Below are positions 53,835 through 62,317 of a stretch of 64,000 bases of DNA, in pieces. Within the stretch, counting starts at the first letter, position 1. Every line of letters starts with the position of its first letter. A program made the translations under genes and the position numbers. The notes beneath the pieces were generated by a model, which was not told the DNA's origin, searched no databases, and worked only from the letters and a program-made list of their open reading frames with translations. The stretch is from Lachnospiraceae bacterium MD335 (lineage in GTDB: Bacteria; Bacillota; Clostridia; Lachnospirales; Lachnospiraceae), in the NCBI GenBank assembly GCA_000403335.2, contig KE159629.1, positions 248,001-312,000 on the forward strand, written 5' to 3'.

Positions 53835-54287
53835 CTAACCGGTTTTCGTTCCTTCATCGGGCTTCTTTGCCGGCGGAAATTGCTTTTCCAGGTCGCCGGG
53901 CGTCCTGGGCGCTTCCGCTATGTAGTCAATGCTTTCTTCTGAATCAATCACACGATAGAAGAAATCACGAACCTTTTCCCGTTGTGCTGGGGCAAGTTTC
54001 AAATATTCATATACCAGATTGAAACTAAAATCGTCAAGGTCAAATTCCTTCTTTAATTGTTCCATAGTGCCGGAAGGCGTTTTTGAAAACATTTCCCCGG
54101 CGCCGGTTCGGAGCCAATCTTCCGATACACTAAACTTTTGACATATATCTAATATTGTCCTATCGGAAGGATTTCGCTTTCCGACTTCGATCAAAGAAAT
54201 AGAATTTCGTTTTAAATTTAACATTTCCGCAAAGTCTGATTGACTTAACTTCAATGTTTCACGAAGTTCTTTGATTCTTCCGTTCAT
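53835..54287 (-). CDS. XRE-family phage repressor (CI-like)
   Basis: 150 residues. Helix-turn-helix RIKELRETLKLSQSDFAEML then LKRNSISLIEVGKRNPSDRT; a helical C-terminal part without the Ser-Lys peptidase of LexA-type repressors. Divergent from 54455, with operators over both promoters, so it probably sets the lysogenic state. Confidence 0.88.
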   Translation of the reverse strand: MNGRIKELRETLKLSQSDFAEMLNLKRNSISLIEVGKRNPSDRTILDICQKFSVSEDWLRTGAGEMFSKTPSGTMEQLKKEFDLDDFSFNLVYEYLKLAPAQREKVRDFFYRVIDSEESIDYIAEAPRTPGDLEKQFPPAKKPDEGTKTG

Positions 54288-54311
54288 TGGATCACCTTCT
54301 TTCTGACATTA

Positions 54312-54427
54312 TCATAACGCCTAAATGCTTACTTGTCAACAAAAATATTTTGATTATTTTTGAAAAAGTGTTGACAAGTAATATTTTCAGTGCTATTATA
54401 TGCTTACAAGTTAGCAATGACTTGTTG
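54312..54427. promoter_or_regulatory. Divergent phage promoters with shared operators
   Basis: Plus strand: TTGACA (54371), 17 bp, TATTAT (54394). Minus strand: TTGACA (54340-54335), 17 bp, TATGAT (54317-54312). TTACTTGTCAACA (54329-54341) and TGTTGACAAGTAA (54369-54381) are perfect 13-bp mirror arms over both -35 boxes. A third dyad ACAAGT/ACTTGT stands at about 54405-54425. Confidence 0.85.
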
Positions 54428-54454
54428 ACAAACCAAAAGAAAGGGGGCCTTTGA

Positions 54455-54625
54455 ATGGCTGACAAAATGGCTATAAAGGAAGCGAATGTCACAACCGTAA
54501 ATGAAGCGGACAGAACATTCATTCGTTCCTTGATGTCACTTTCCCCTGAAAAGAAGATTCTTGTCAAGGGAATCTTGATCGGAATGGATTTACAGGAGAA
54601 GCCGGCAACCGTCGCGGCCCGATAG
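54455..54625 (+). CDS. Small early phage protein, 56 aa
   Basis: MADKMAIKEANVTTVNEADR, FIRSLMSLSPEKKILVKGIL then IGMDLQ. GAAAGGGGG precedes the ATG. First gene after the rightward promoter, the place of cro or an early regulator, but no helix-turn-helix is obvious. The end resembles the KGIL-G motif of small phage regulators. Confidence 0.6.
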   Translation: MADKMAIKEANVTTVNEADRTFIRSLMSLSPEKKILVKGILIGMDLQEKPATVAAR

Positions 54626-54758
54626 TCACGGGCCGGACGTTGAAAATACAGCCCAGGAAACCGACTGCAATCGGGCGGCTGATTTTGGAAATAAGCGCAC
54701 ATTGAAAACTGAATAGTGAAAATGTAACTGGAAATAAGCAAAAAAGGAAGAAAGGAAA

Positions 54759-55616
54759 ATGAATAAAAATAGTTATCGAATCCACGACACTACTATTTAT
54801 TATCGGAACAATACCGTAAAGGCACCGAAGAACGCTGATTCCTGGCGGTTCAAATATCCACATTTCGGAACGCTTCACCGGTTGTTCAATATGCTTCGCG
54901 CTGAAGGATTCACGATTGAAAACGACGCCGAAGTCGCAAAGTGTATCAGGGACGATTATTACATAGGCCGCCGCGGCGATCTGGAACTTTACGCGCACCG
55001 TTACCCGGCCGGGTTTGAAATCATGTTCTTTCAGAATATCGTCATAGAGAACCGGAACGGCGGAAGGTATGATTTCGATAAATTTCAGAAAATGCCCTAT
55101 ATGATCCGCCTTCGGTTTATAAAGTACCGGGATAAGATCATCGCCCTTCTGAAATCCGTTGAAGAACTGGAAGACGACACGAAACAAAGTCCGCGGCTTG
55201 CGGAAGAATGGATCAAGGCCAGATATGCGGAAGAATGGCATCACGAACAGACGGACACAAATTTTCTTCTGTCTGACCTGGACGGCCAGACGCAACCGGA
55301 ATATAACGGCCGCGATCGGGAAGGGCTGACGCTTCACAATGGCGATATAAAGTATTTCAGGGCTTGGAACGGCCGCATTTACCGCGGCCGCGTCTATCAC
55401 AATATCAATAATATGTGGTGGGTTATCGTTGACCGGTTCACGGTTAAAAACGTGGCGTCGTTTGAATTATTCGACTTGAAGCCGGAAGACAACCGGCGGC
55501 GCCAGGCCCGGCCGCGGATCCCGGAAGCGTACCAGAAGCGGCGCCAGGCAATCGAAGACACGAAGACAAAGGAACTTATGAACGAACTTCGCCGGCGCGG
55601 CGTGAAAGTAGGGTGA
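54759..55616 (+). CDS. Hypothetical phage protein, 285 aa
   Basis: Begins MNKNSYRIHDTTIYYRNNTV; contains FKYPHFGTLHRLFNMLRAEG and a C-terminal basic helix (KTKELMNELRRRGVKVG). Soluble and rich in Arg and Tyr, so it may bind nucleic acid. AAGGAAAA precedes the ATG. No family recognised. Confidence 0.6.
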   Translation: MNKNSYRIHDTTIYYRNNTVKAPKNADSWRFKYPHFGTLHRLFNMLRAEGFTIENDAEVAKCIRDDYYIGRRGDLELYAHRYPAGFEIMFFQNIVIENRNGGRYDFDKFQKMPYMIRLRFIKYRDKIIALLKSVEELEDDTKQSPRLAEEWIKARYAEEWHHEQTDTNFLLSDLDGQTQPEYNGRDREGLTLHNGDIKYFRAWNGRIYRGRVYHNINNMWWVIVDRFTVKNVASFELFDLKPEDNRRRQARPRIPEAYQKRRQAIEDTKTKELMNELRRRGVKVG

Positions 55617-55618
55617 AA

Positions 55619-55855
55619 ATGGAAGATATGAATAAGAGCCAGGCGGAAAGCCAGGAACCGGAAGTTGAAAACTTCATCGTCAATTATAGCGATGGCACAC
55701 AACGGATCATTGACAAGGGCTTCTTCTGCGAAATCAAGGAAGAAGAAAACGGAGAAAGCGTCTTGTCCTTCATCATGGCGAATTGTGCCGGCCGCGATCT
55801 GGAAACTATTATTCTTGGTTGCGTCCAGTTGGGCGTTAAGCTGGGAATGATTTAA
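55619..55855 (+). CDS. Hypothetical phage protein, 78 aa
   Basis: Acidic: EDMNKSQAESQEPEVENFIV, then KGFFCEIKEEENGESVLSF. The start is unsure between GTG 55613, ATG 55619 and ATG 55628. It follows the previous gene with no gap. Confidence 0.55.
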   Translation: MEDMNKSQAESQEPEVENFIVNYSDGTQRIIDKGFFCEIKEEENGESVLSFIMANCAGRDLETIILGCVQLGVKLGMI

Positions 55856-55885
55856 TAAATCAACCAAAAGAAAGGAAATAAGCAC

Positions 55886-56842
55886 ATGAAAGAACACAAG
55901 TTTGTAAAAGAAACGCCGGTTACTATCTACGACAAAGACGGGTTCCCGTCTATGATGTTAAAACTTGAAAACACGGCGCCGTCGAAGGAAGAAGCGGATC
56001 CGATTTTCATTGTCAAGGGCCAGGAATACGATTCAGTTTATCTTTCCCGTTTCGTCAATTCCATTATGGACGGCCACGCGGTAAGCCTTCCCTTTATGAA
56101 TCCGGCCGTTTCCCTGGATATGGACGAAATGATCGCCGCTTGCAAGGCGAAGGGCGAAAAGTGGCACTTGCTGACTATCCGTGAATGGCGGTACATAGTT
56201 GACCGGGCGATCGAAGGGCTTCACGGGAATACTTCTTTCGGAAGTTCCCACAAAGACGCCAGCGAACGCGGAATCAAGGGGAATTATGGCCTGACGCTGA
56301 CCGGTTCCGGCCCGGCGTCCTGGTTCCATAATGGCGATAAGGAAACCGGGATCGCCGATGTTGTCGGCCTTGTCTGGAAGACCGTCGCCGGCCTTCGCCT
56401 GAAAAATGGCGTCCTGGAATACATGAAGGACAATGACGCCGCGGCGCCTGACGCTGATTTGTCGGCGGATAGCAAGGAATTTTTACAGATTATGATTGAC
56501 GGCCTTCCGGTAAGAATCGGATCCGACGGCGACGGTTTGAAGATTACCACGGACGAAGTATCGGAATATGACTGGGACGAAAGACGGAATGTCGAAGTTG
56601 ACCTTGTAAACGTGCCGGAGATTTTGAAGGATTTAGGGATCGTCACTGACAACATGGAAGAAAGCCGCGAATGGCTGGCCGCGGATCCTGAACTGGAAGA
56701 ATGTGTCTGTTACGTGGGCGCCGGCTTCAGCAACACGTCGCACTCTGGGCCTTCCGCGTTGAATTTGAACAACGTCCGGTCGGACGTGAACACGGACATC
56801 GGCTTCTTTTCCGCTTTATTGGGGGAACCTGTGATCCGATAA
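55886..56842 (+). CDS. C-type-lectin-fold protein, DGR-target-like
   Basis: 318 residues. The middle WHLLTIREWRYIVDRAIEGL, then HGNTSFGSS, and the end CYVGAGFSNTSHSGPSALNL, NNVRSDVNTDIGFFSALLG match the formylglycine-enzyme/C-type lectin fold of proteins diversified by retroelements. The C-terminal 45 codons hold several AAC codons, as in variable regions. No reverse transcriptase or template repeat is visible in the window. AAGAAAGGAAA precedes the ATG. Confidence 0.65.
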   Translation: MKEHKFVKETPVTIYDKDGFPSMMLKLENTAPSKEEADPIFIVKGQEYDSVYLSRFVNSIMDGHAVSLPFMNPAVSLDMDEMIAACKAKGEKWHLLTIREWRYIVDRAIEGLHGNTSFGSSHKDASERGIKGNYGLTLTGSGPASWFHNGDKETGIADVVGLVWKTVAGLRLKNGVLEYMKDNDAAAPDADLSADSKEFLQIMIDGLPVRIGSDGDGLKITTDEVSEYDWDERRNVEVDLVNVPEILKDLGIVTDNMEESREWLAADPELEECVCYVGAGFSNTSHSGPSALNLNNVRSDVNTDIGFFSALLGEPVIR

Positions 56843-56909
56843 CTGTAAATCTGTATATCCGCCCGATAGGGCGGCTAATAGGCCCAGGAAGGGCCGGAAA
56901 GGTGGAACC

Positions 56910-57416
56910 ATGAGAAAAGCAACGAACCGCACTTCCTACAAGGAAGTATGCGCCTTATACGAAGCCACGGGGCGCACTGATTACCGCTTGCAGACGGTCA
57001 ATGATATTAAAGTCATTCACGGCTTCGACATTCTGGAAACAACCGGCTATGAAGACTTGACGGAAGAACAGAAGGAAACCTTCGTCGCCTATGTCCTGAA
57101 ACACTTGAACAGTGTCGGCATGAACACAAGAATTACAATGTTTCCGTATTCCGTCCACTATGTACGGGAAATCAGTCTTTTAAGCGCCGAAACATGGTGC
57201 GAAGAAGATCAAAGAAATTACCGCGAAGAACTGGGCCGGGAATATCTGATTGTGAAGGCGAACGGCAAAACGAAAAAGTGGAAAAAATTCTTCTACGAAG
57301 AAGGAACTGAAAACAAAGTTGATTCCAGGCGCGAAACGGAATTTCTTCGCGTCGATTGGAAGTACGGAACCGGCCGCGAATGGTTCCACGTTTCAAAGGA
57401 ATTAAGCTATTACTAG
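56910..57416 (+). CDS. Hypothetical phage protein, 168 aa
   Basis: MRKATNRTSYKEVCALYEAT, GFDILETTGYEDLTEEQKET, EWFHVSKELSYY. GGAAAGGTGG precedes the ATG. Upstream lies a CCGCCC/GGGCGG hairpin (about 56860-56873). No family recognised. Confidence 0.6.
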   Translation: MRKATNRTSYKEVCALYEATGRTDYRLQTVNDIKVIHGFDILETTGYEDLTEEQKETFVAYVLKHLNSVGMNTRITMFPYSVHYVREISLLSAETWCEEDQRNYREELGREYLIVKANGKTKKWKKFFYEEGTENKVDSRRETEFLRVDWKYGTGREWFHVSKELSYY

Positions 57417-57431
57417 AAAGGCGGTGAAGCG

Positions 57432-57599
57432 ATGGAAAAGAGCCAGAACACGGCCAGCAAGGCGGAGCGCCTGAAAGATATTCTGAAAGGCTTCGGAATA
57501 AAGACAGCTAAAGACCTTGACGAAGCGTTGTCCGGCGCCTTGGGCGCTATGACGATCGGCATTATGACAGAAAGACCGGTTCAGAAAAATTCGGCATAA
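57432..57599 (+). CDS. Small phage protein, 55 aa
   Basis: ASKAERLKDILKGFGIKTAK then DLDEALSGALGAM. AAGGCGGTGAAG precedes the ATG. It starts 16 bp after the previous stop. No family recognised. Confidence 0.55.
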   Translation: MEKSQNTASKAERLKDILKGFGIKTAKDLDEALSGALGAMTIGIMTERPVQKNSA

Positions 57600-57606
57600 T
57601 AAAAGC

Positions 57607-57646
57607 GGCGCAACGTGGAAAGATTGGAACCCTGACACGTTGCGCC
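57607..57646 (+). terminator. Hairpin after 57599
   Basis: GGCGCAACGTG pairs perfectly with CACGTTGCGCC (11 bp). No T run, so termination is uncertain. Confidence 0.5.
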
Positions 57647-57706
57647 TAAACGGCCACGCGCGAAAAGCGCCGAAGCCTTTAATAATATTAAGGGCTGGAA
57701 AGGAAA

Positions 57707-57937
57707 ATGTCAATAGGGGAATACGAGAAAAGACACCCATTTTATAGCGATGGAATAACAAAAGTGACGGATCCGTTCTGGCGGTCGGTCTGTAAGAAAT
57801 GCGGACACGTGTTTCTTGCTTGCCTGGCGACTTCCAGTTGTCCGGTATGCGGAAGCAACGAAGCGGATCGGCGCCTGGGCGACATTCCCTTCGATCAAGT
57901 TGTGGCCGAACGTGGTTTTCCGATTAAATCCGATTAA
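57707..57937 (+). CDS. Zinc-ribbon protein, 76 aa
   Basis: CKKCGHVFLACLATSSCPVC forms a CxxC-CxxC zinc ribbon of the rubredoxin type. GGAAAGG precedes the ATG. Its last codons lie in the first iterons of the tubC array. Function unknown. Confidence 0.65.
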   Translation: MSIGEYEKRHPFYSDGITKVTDPFWRSVCKKCGHVFLACLATSSCPVCGSNEADRRLGDIPFDQVVAERGFPIKSD

Positions 57938-57997
57938 ATCAGAGAATATCAGAGAATATCAGAGTTTATCAGAATAAATCAGAGTTTAACAGGGTTA
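57921..57997 (+). repeat. Array of 10-bp iterons, candidate tubC centromere
   Basis: About eight units in strict 10-bp register: CGATTAAATC twice, AGAGAATATC twice, AGAGTTTATC, AGAATAAATC, AGAGTTTAAC, AGGGTTA. Most units end AATC or ATC. The array lies directly before tubR and tubZ. TubR proteins bind such tandem repeats as the centromere of type III partition. Confidence 0.8.
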
Positions 57998-58012
57998 GAA
58001 AGGCGGTGAATC

Positions 58013-58261
58013 TTGAATCGGTTAGGTTTTATTATTCTTTCGATTCTTCGCCAGGAAGGAGCCACGAACAAACTTTCGTCTATGACGGTTCGTGAAATCG
58101 CTTCGGCGGAAGAATTTGGAATAAAAGAAAACACAATATTTAAAAAAATAAAGGACTTTGAACAATCCGGCTATATATGCCGCGGTCTGAAAGAGGGCCG
58201 CGCCGCCACATTTTACATAACGCCGGAAGGTTGCGAATGTCTGGAAAGGGAAAAACAATGA
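58013..58261 (+). CDS. tubR: TubR-like winged-helix protein
   Basis: 82 residues from a TTG start behind AAGGCGGTGAA. FIILSILRQEGATNKLSSMT, AEEFGIKENTIFKKIKDFEQ and a wing GLKEGRAATFYITPEG suit a winged helix like MarR or TubR. It overlaps the tubZ ATG (ATGA) and follows the iteron array, the classical tubC-tubR-tubZ order. Confidence 0.8.
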   Translation: MNRLGFIILSILRQEGATNKLSSMTVREIASAEEFGIKENTIFKKIKDFEQSGYICRGLKEGRAATFYITPEGCECLEREKQ

Positions 58262-59289
58262 AAAATAAAATTGCTTTTGTGGCAGTCGGCCAGGCCGGCG
58301 GCAACATTGGAAGACTTTTTGAACAGAAGGGCTTTTCCGTCCTTTACGTGAACACGTCCCAGGAAGATCTTGACACGCTGGATCACGCGAAGTTCAAACA
58401 CCATATCACGGGCGGCGAAGGTTGCAATAAGGACAGAAGGAAGGCGAAACAGCTTGTCGTCGATGATTTCGACAATATCGCCGCGGAAATCGAATCAAAG
58501 ATCAAGGCCGGCATGATTTTTGTTATCTTCGCCAGCGGCGGCGGAACCGGTTCGGGCGCTGGGCCGATGTTGTCGGATCTGTTAATCGACGAAGGAAAAA
58601 CGATCGGCATGATTACGATTCTTCCGGCGCCTGATGAAAGCCCGAAGTCACATATAAATTCTTACGAATGTTTTTCGGAACTGACGGAGATTTCCGGGAC
58701 GGGCGCTTGTTTTATCCTTGACAATGCGAACGGGGAAAAGCTGAACTTAAATTCCGGCTTCGTGGAAGCCTTCACGGCGTTTCTTGAAATCCCGTCGAAA
58801 CATAAGAGCGTAAAGGGGAATATCGACAAGGCAGAAATCGAAGAAACATTGAAAGCGCATGGAATGGCCGTTGTCGTGCGCCAGAAGGCCCAGGACAGCG
58901 CCGGAGTGATTCAGGCTATAAAAGATAACGCCTTCGCGCCCCTGGAAGCCGATCGGGCCGTTAAATACATTACCGCGTCAATGGCCGGGAATGTAAGCAT
59001 GGCAGACATTGAAAAGGCAATCGGGACGCCGCTTGACAACTTCCAGACGTTCAACGATGAAGAAACGATTTGTTGTGTGTCCGGGCTTTCATATCCTCAA
59101 ACGCGGCTTGATGAAATCTATAACAAGGTATCTGAAAACAAGGACACGATCAAGAAAAATCTGGCGGCAACACACGAAACCAGAATGAAAAACGATGTGA
59201 ATTTCCTTTCGGAATCAGAGCCGCCGAAGAAAAAGAGCGAAGCGCCGAAGCCCAAAACAAGGCGCGATATTATGAGCAAATATTTGTAG
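58258..59289 (+). CDS. tubZ: TubZ/FtsZ-like tubulin GTPase
   Basis: 343 residues. GQAGGNIGRLF at the N-terminus and the tubulin signature FASGGGTGSGAGP (about residue 100) bind GTP; a basic tail (KPKTRRDIMSKYL) resembles the TubZ tail that contacts TubR. TubZ forms treadmilling filaments that move DNA. The ATG at 58258 overlaps the tubR stop; longer in-frame starts lie within tubR. Distant from cell-division FtsZ. Confidence 0.9.
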   Translation: MKNKIAFVAVGQAGGNIGRLFEQKGFSVLYVNTSQEDLDTLDHAKFKHHITGGEGCNKDRRKAKQLVVDDFDNIAAEIESKIKAGMIFVIFASGGGTGSGAGPMLSDLLIDEGKTIGMITILPAPDESPKSHINSYECFSELTEISGTGACFILDNANGEKLNLNSGFVEAFTAFLEIPSKHKSVKGNIDKAEIEETLKAHGMAVVVRQKAQDSAGVIQAIKDNAFAPLEADRAVKYITASMAGNVSMADIEKAIGTPLDNFQTFNDEETICCVSGLSYPQTRLDEIYNKVSENKDTIKKNLAATHETRMKNDVNFLSESEPPKKKSEAPKPKTRRDIMSKYL

Positions 59290-59305
59290 ATTGGCGGTGA
59301 TTCTA

Positions 59306-60331
59306 TTGTCTGAAATTAGCTGGATAAAACTTCGGATTGATATGTTCGACGATGAAAAAATCAAGATCATTCAGTCCATGCCGGAAGGCGACGCGCTTCT
59401 TGTTATCTGGATCCGCCTGATCGCCCTGGCCGGCAAATGCAACGCGAACGGCCTTGTCCTGGTTGAAGACGAATTTCCGTATAGCGACGAAATGTTATCC
59501 GTTATTTTCGGGAAACCATTATCAACGGTTAGACTTGCATTAAAAACCTTTGAAAAATTCCGCATGGTAGAAACTACGCAAAAGGGAATCTACATAACGA
59601 ATTTTGAGAAACACCAGAACGTCGAAGGAATGGATCGGATCCGGGAACAAAACCGGATCCGAAAACAGCGCGAACGGGAACGGAAAAAGGCGCTTCGCCT
59701 GGAAGAATCGAAGGTTCCGTCCCTTCCTGATTTTGGCGGTGACGGTTCACGCGACGTCACACAAACGTCACGTGACACTTCACGCGAAGTCACGGAACAG
59801 AGAGAAGATAAAGAGATAGAGAAAGAAATAAATAATATATCTTCTAGCGAAGATATTGTCGGCGAAGCGCCGCCGGCCGCCCTTCCTGAACAGAAGGCGG
59901 AACGCCTGGTTTATAACCTGATTATGGACGATTATAACAAGACGTGCGCTGATTTGCCTAAAATACGGGCTATTTCAGACGCCAGGAAAAGAAGCGTCCG
60001 GGCGCTTCTGAATGAACTTGAAAATCTGAAATTTTTCCCTGGCTTCACGCCGTATGAGAAATTACACCAGATTTTCACAATGGCCCAGGAAAGCGATTTT
60101 CTGTCCGGCAGAAATAAAAAATGGGACGGTTGTTCGTTTGATTGGCTGATGAATAAATCTAACGCCTTGAAGGTGCTTGAAGGAAATTATAAAAACAAGG
60201 GGGGCTTCGATGGACACGACACAAGAATTACACAACCTGGATATAACAGCCCTGACGCGGCAGAGGTTGGAAACACTACGTCGGACGCGCTTGAACGGTT
60301 CCGGCGAAACAACGGCGGAGCCGGTCTATAA
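59306..60331 (+). CDS. Phage replisome organiser
   Basis: 341 residues from a TTG at 59306. EISWIKLRIDMFDDEKIKII and YSDEMLSVIFGKPLSTVRLA form the N-terminal winged helix of phage replisome organisers. A basic/low-complexity linker (130-185) leads to a C-terminal domain (RLVYNLIMDDYNKTCADLP). It opens the origin and recruits the helicase loader next to it. It overlaps the loader by 122 bp. Confidence 0.85.
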   Translation: MSEISWIKLRIDMFDDEKIKIIQSMPEGDALLVIWIRLIALAGKCNANGLVLVEDEFPYSDEMLSVIFGKPLSTVRLALKTFEKFRMVETTQKGIYITNFEKHQNVEGMDRIREQNRIRKQRERERKKALRLEESKVPSLPDFGGDGSRDVTQTSRDTSREVTEQREDKEIEKEINNISSSEDIVGEAPPAALPEQKAERLVYNLIMDDYNKTCADLPKIRAISDARKRSVRALLNELENLKFFPGFTPYEKLHQIFTMAQESDFLSGRNKKWDGCSFDWLMNKSNALKVLEGNYKNKGGFDGHDTRITQPGYNSPDAAEVGNTTSDALERFRRNNGGAGL

Positions 60332-61091
60332 ATGCCCGAAATGCCGTGATACTGGCTGGGAAGAAGTCAAGGGCGAAAACGATTATACTTTTATGCGCGA
60401 ATGTTCGTGTGGCTTGTTGCAACGTCAAAAAATGGATCGGAAATTAAAGTTTGCGGCTATTCCGAAGGAATTTCAGAATCAGACAGTCGAAAGTTTTATG
60501 ACGGATTGTTATTCTACGCCGCAAAATAGAGAACTGGCGCAAATGGCAAAGATTATCGCGAAAAGGTATGTCGAACAATTCGAGGAAATCCAGGAAACCG
60601 GAAAAGGGTTGTATTTTTATTCTTCCGTCAAAGGTTCAGGAAAGACGCGGCTTGCCGTTTCAATCGCAAACGATCTAATACGCCAGAAAATGATTTCCGC
60701 GAAGTTTGCGACTACGCTTCAAATTCTGGATCAGATAAAAGCAACCTGGGGAGAAATTAAAAAAGCCGGCCCGGAAGAAGGCGGATCGGAACAACAGCTT
60801 GTCAATGACATTATTTCCGTTCCCGTCCTGGTTATTGATGATATAGGCGCCGAGAATGTGAAAGACTGGGTAAACGAGAGATTTTATAATATCCTGAATG
60901 GCCGCATGATAGAGAAACGCATAACAATTTTTACTTCAAATTGCCGGATTGAAGACTTGAAACTTGACGAAAGAATCGTCAATCGAATTATAAAAATGGC
61001 ATTACCGATAGAGTTCCCGGCCGAATCTATCCGGGTATCGCTTGCCAGAAAGGAGAATAGCGATCTTCTGGATCGCTTGCTGGGTAAATAA
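60210..61091 (+). CDS. DnaC-like helicase loader ATPase
   Basis: 293 residues from ATG 60210 behind AAGGGGGG. N-terminal zinc motif CPKCRDTGWE with CSCG; Walker A VKGSGKTRLA (about 142-150); VLVIDDIGAENVKDW Walker B; sensor IFTSNCRIEDL. A DnaC/DnaI-type loader brings the replicative helicase to the phage origin. Confidence 0.88.
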   Translation: MDTTQELHNLDITALTRQRLETLRRTRLNGSGETTAEPVYKCPKCRDTGWEEVKGENDYTFMRECSCGLLQRQKMDRKLKFAAIPKEFQNQTVESFMTDCYSTPQNRELAQMAKIIAKRYVEQFEEIQETGKGLYFYSSVKGSGKTRLAVSIANDLIRQKMISAKFATTLQILDQIKATWGEIKKAGPEEGGSEQQLVNDIISVPVLVIDDIGAENVKDWVNERFYNILNGRMIEKRITIFTSNCRIEDLKLDERIVNRIIKMALPIEFPAESIRVSLARKENSDLLDRLLGK

Positions 61092-61444
61092 TTATTGCAG
61101 TAGATTTTGACGGGGTTATTATCCCGGCCGGGTGCTGGCCCGGAGTTGGAGAAGTGAACACGGCGTTGATCGAATGGCTGAAAGAACTTCGTGAAGCTGG
61201 AAACAAATTGATTTTGTGGACGAATCGCGTTGACGAAGCGCTGGATCTGGCCGTTTCGCTTTGTGCAGAACACGGACTTTATTTCGACGCGGTGAACGAC
61301 AATCTTCCAGAAATCACGGAATACTTCGGTTCAAATAGCCGGAAAGTGTACGCGAATGTATATATCGACGATCGCGCCGTATGTATCAGGCATGAAAAGG
61401 GGGTTGAAGCAATCAATGAACGAATCGCAAAACAAAGTTATTGA
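61088..61444 (+). CDS. HAD-like hydrolase with a non-standard start codon
   Basis: About 118 residues. IIAVDFDGVIIPAGCWPGVG is HAD motif I (DxD); KLILWTNRVDEALDLAV is motif II; VYIDDRAVC is motif IV. Upstream of the DxD only ATA (61088) or ATT (61091, 61094) codons are available, overlapping the loader stop; the first GTG (61154) lies after the DxD and would remove the nucleophile. Translation is probably coupled. Phosphatase-like; substrate unknown. Confidence 0.65.
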   Translation: MIIAVDFDGVIIPAGCWPGVGEVNTALIEWLKELREAGNKLILWTNRVDEALDLAVSLCAEHGLYFDAVNDNLPEITEYFGSNSRKVYANVYIDDRAVCIRHEKGVEAINERIAKQSY

Positions 61445-62108
61445 TAAAATCGAAAAACTGTTAGCGCTGGCCGGTTCCGATAATGAGAACGAAGCGAAAT
61501 CCGCTATGATGAAGGCCCGTGAACTTATGGCAAAGTATGAAATCAAGCGCGAACAGCTTCGCGAAGGCCAGGAGGAAGAACGGGCGATCGTTCACTATAC
61601 TTCGCCGCCGTTCCGCGATGATTGGTGTAAAATGATTGCTTCTGTAATTGCGGATAATTTTAGAAGCCGCGTGATTTCAAGTTCGCGGCGCGGTTCCGGC
61701 GGCGCTTACCGTCTGAAATTTTTCGGATATGATGAAGACGCGGAAATATGTATCAATATTTTCAACTATGCCGTGAAGGTTATCAGGAACCGCTTCGCCA
61801 CGTTACGCGCTATCTATGCAGACGCCGGCCGCGAATTTGGAAGAAATGAAAAAATGAATTATGTCGAGGGATTTTGTTATGGCCTGGAAAGAAATTTTGA
61901 AGATCAAAAGGCGCAAAGTGAATCTTTCGCCCTGGCGTTGATTGTTCCGCCGGCCGTGTGTGAATACGTTGATAATATTCCGGGGCTTACAGAATCCGCC
62001 GGCCGGAAATATGAATCAAACAAGGAACACGCGCTTCTTCGGAAGACTGGCTATATTGACGGAAAGAATTTTCAGAACGCCGGCGACAAAGAAAGAATCG
62101 CAAACTAA
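61416..62108 (+). CDS. DUF2786-family phage protein
   Basis: 230 residues from ATG 61416. VIDKIEKLLALAGSDNENEA then KSAMMKARELMAKYEI is the DUF2786 start. The rest is a soluble basic domain. It overlaps the HAD gene by 29 bp. Function unknown, common in phages. Confidence 0.8.
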   Translation: MNESQNKVIDKIEKLLALAGSDNENEAKSAMMKARELMAKYEIKREQLREGQEEERAIVHYTSPPFRDDWCKMIASVIADNFRSRVISSSRRGSGGAYRLKFFGYDEDAEICINIFNYAVKVIRNRFATLRAIYADAGREFGRNEKMNYVEGFCYGLERNFEDQKAQSESFALALIVPPAVCEYVDNIPGLTESAGRKYESNKEHALLRKTGYIDGKNFQNAGDKERIAN

Positions 62109-62127
62109 AAAACGGGAAGGTGGTTGA

Positions 62128-62292
62128 ATGAACTTTGATAAATGCAAGGAAAAGTATTTCGTCATTGTGGAAGGCGAAGAACGCGCGACAATCCGTGAAT
62201 CCCTGGCGGCGGCGGAGAAGAAAAGAAAAAAGCTGGCGAAATATAGCCAGGGAAAGAAGATATTTATTTTCAAGGCGACGGAAAGAAACTGA
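62128..62292 (+). CDS. Small basic phage protein, 54 aa
   Basis: MNFDKCKEKYFVIVEGEERA then TIRESLAAAEKKRKKLAKYS. GGGAAGGTGG precedes the ATG. It occupies the frame opposite a longer spurious one. Confidence 0.6.
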   Translation: MNFDKCKEKYFVIVEGEERATIRESLAAAEKKRKKLAKYSQGKKIFIFKATERN

Positions 62293-62317
62293 ATCCCAGG
62301 ATAAGAAAATTTATAAA

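Noticed and set aside
57921-57997. Possible CRISPR array
   Set aside because: Units are only 10 bp with no spacers; the tubR-tubZ context explains them better.
62135-62317. N-terminal basic extension of the 62318 gene
   Set aside because: It is the shifted frame of the small gene at 62128-62292, which has its own ribosome binding site.
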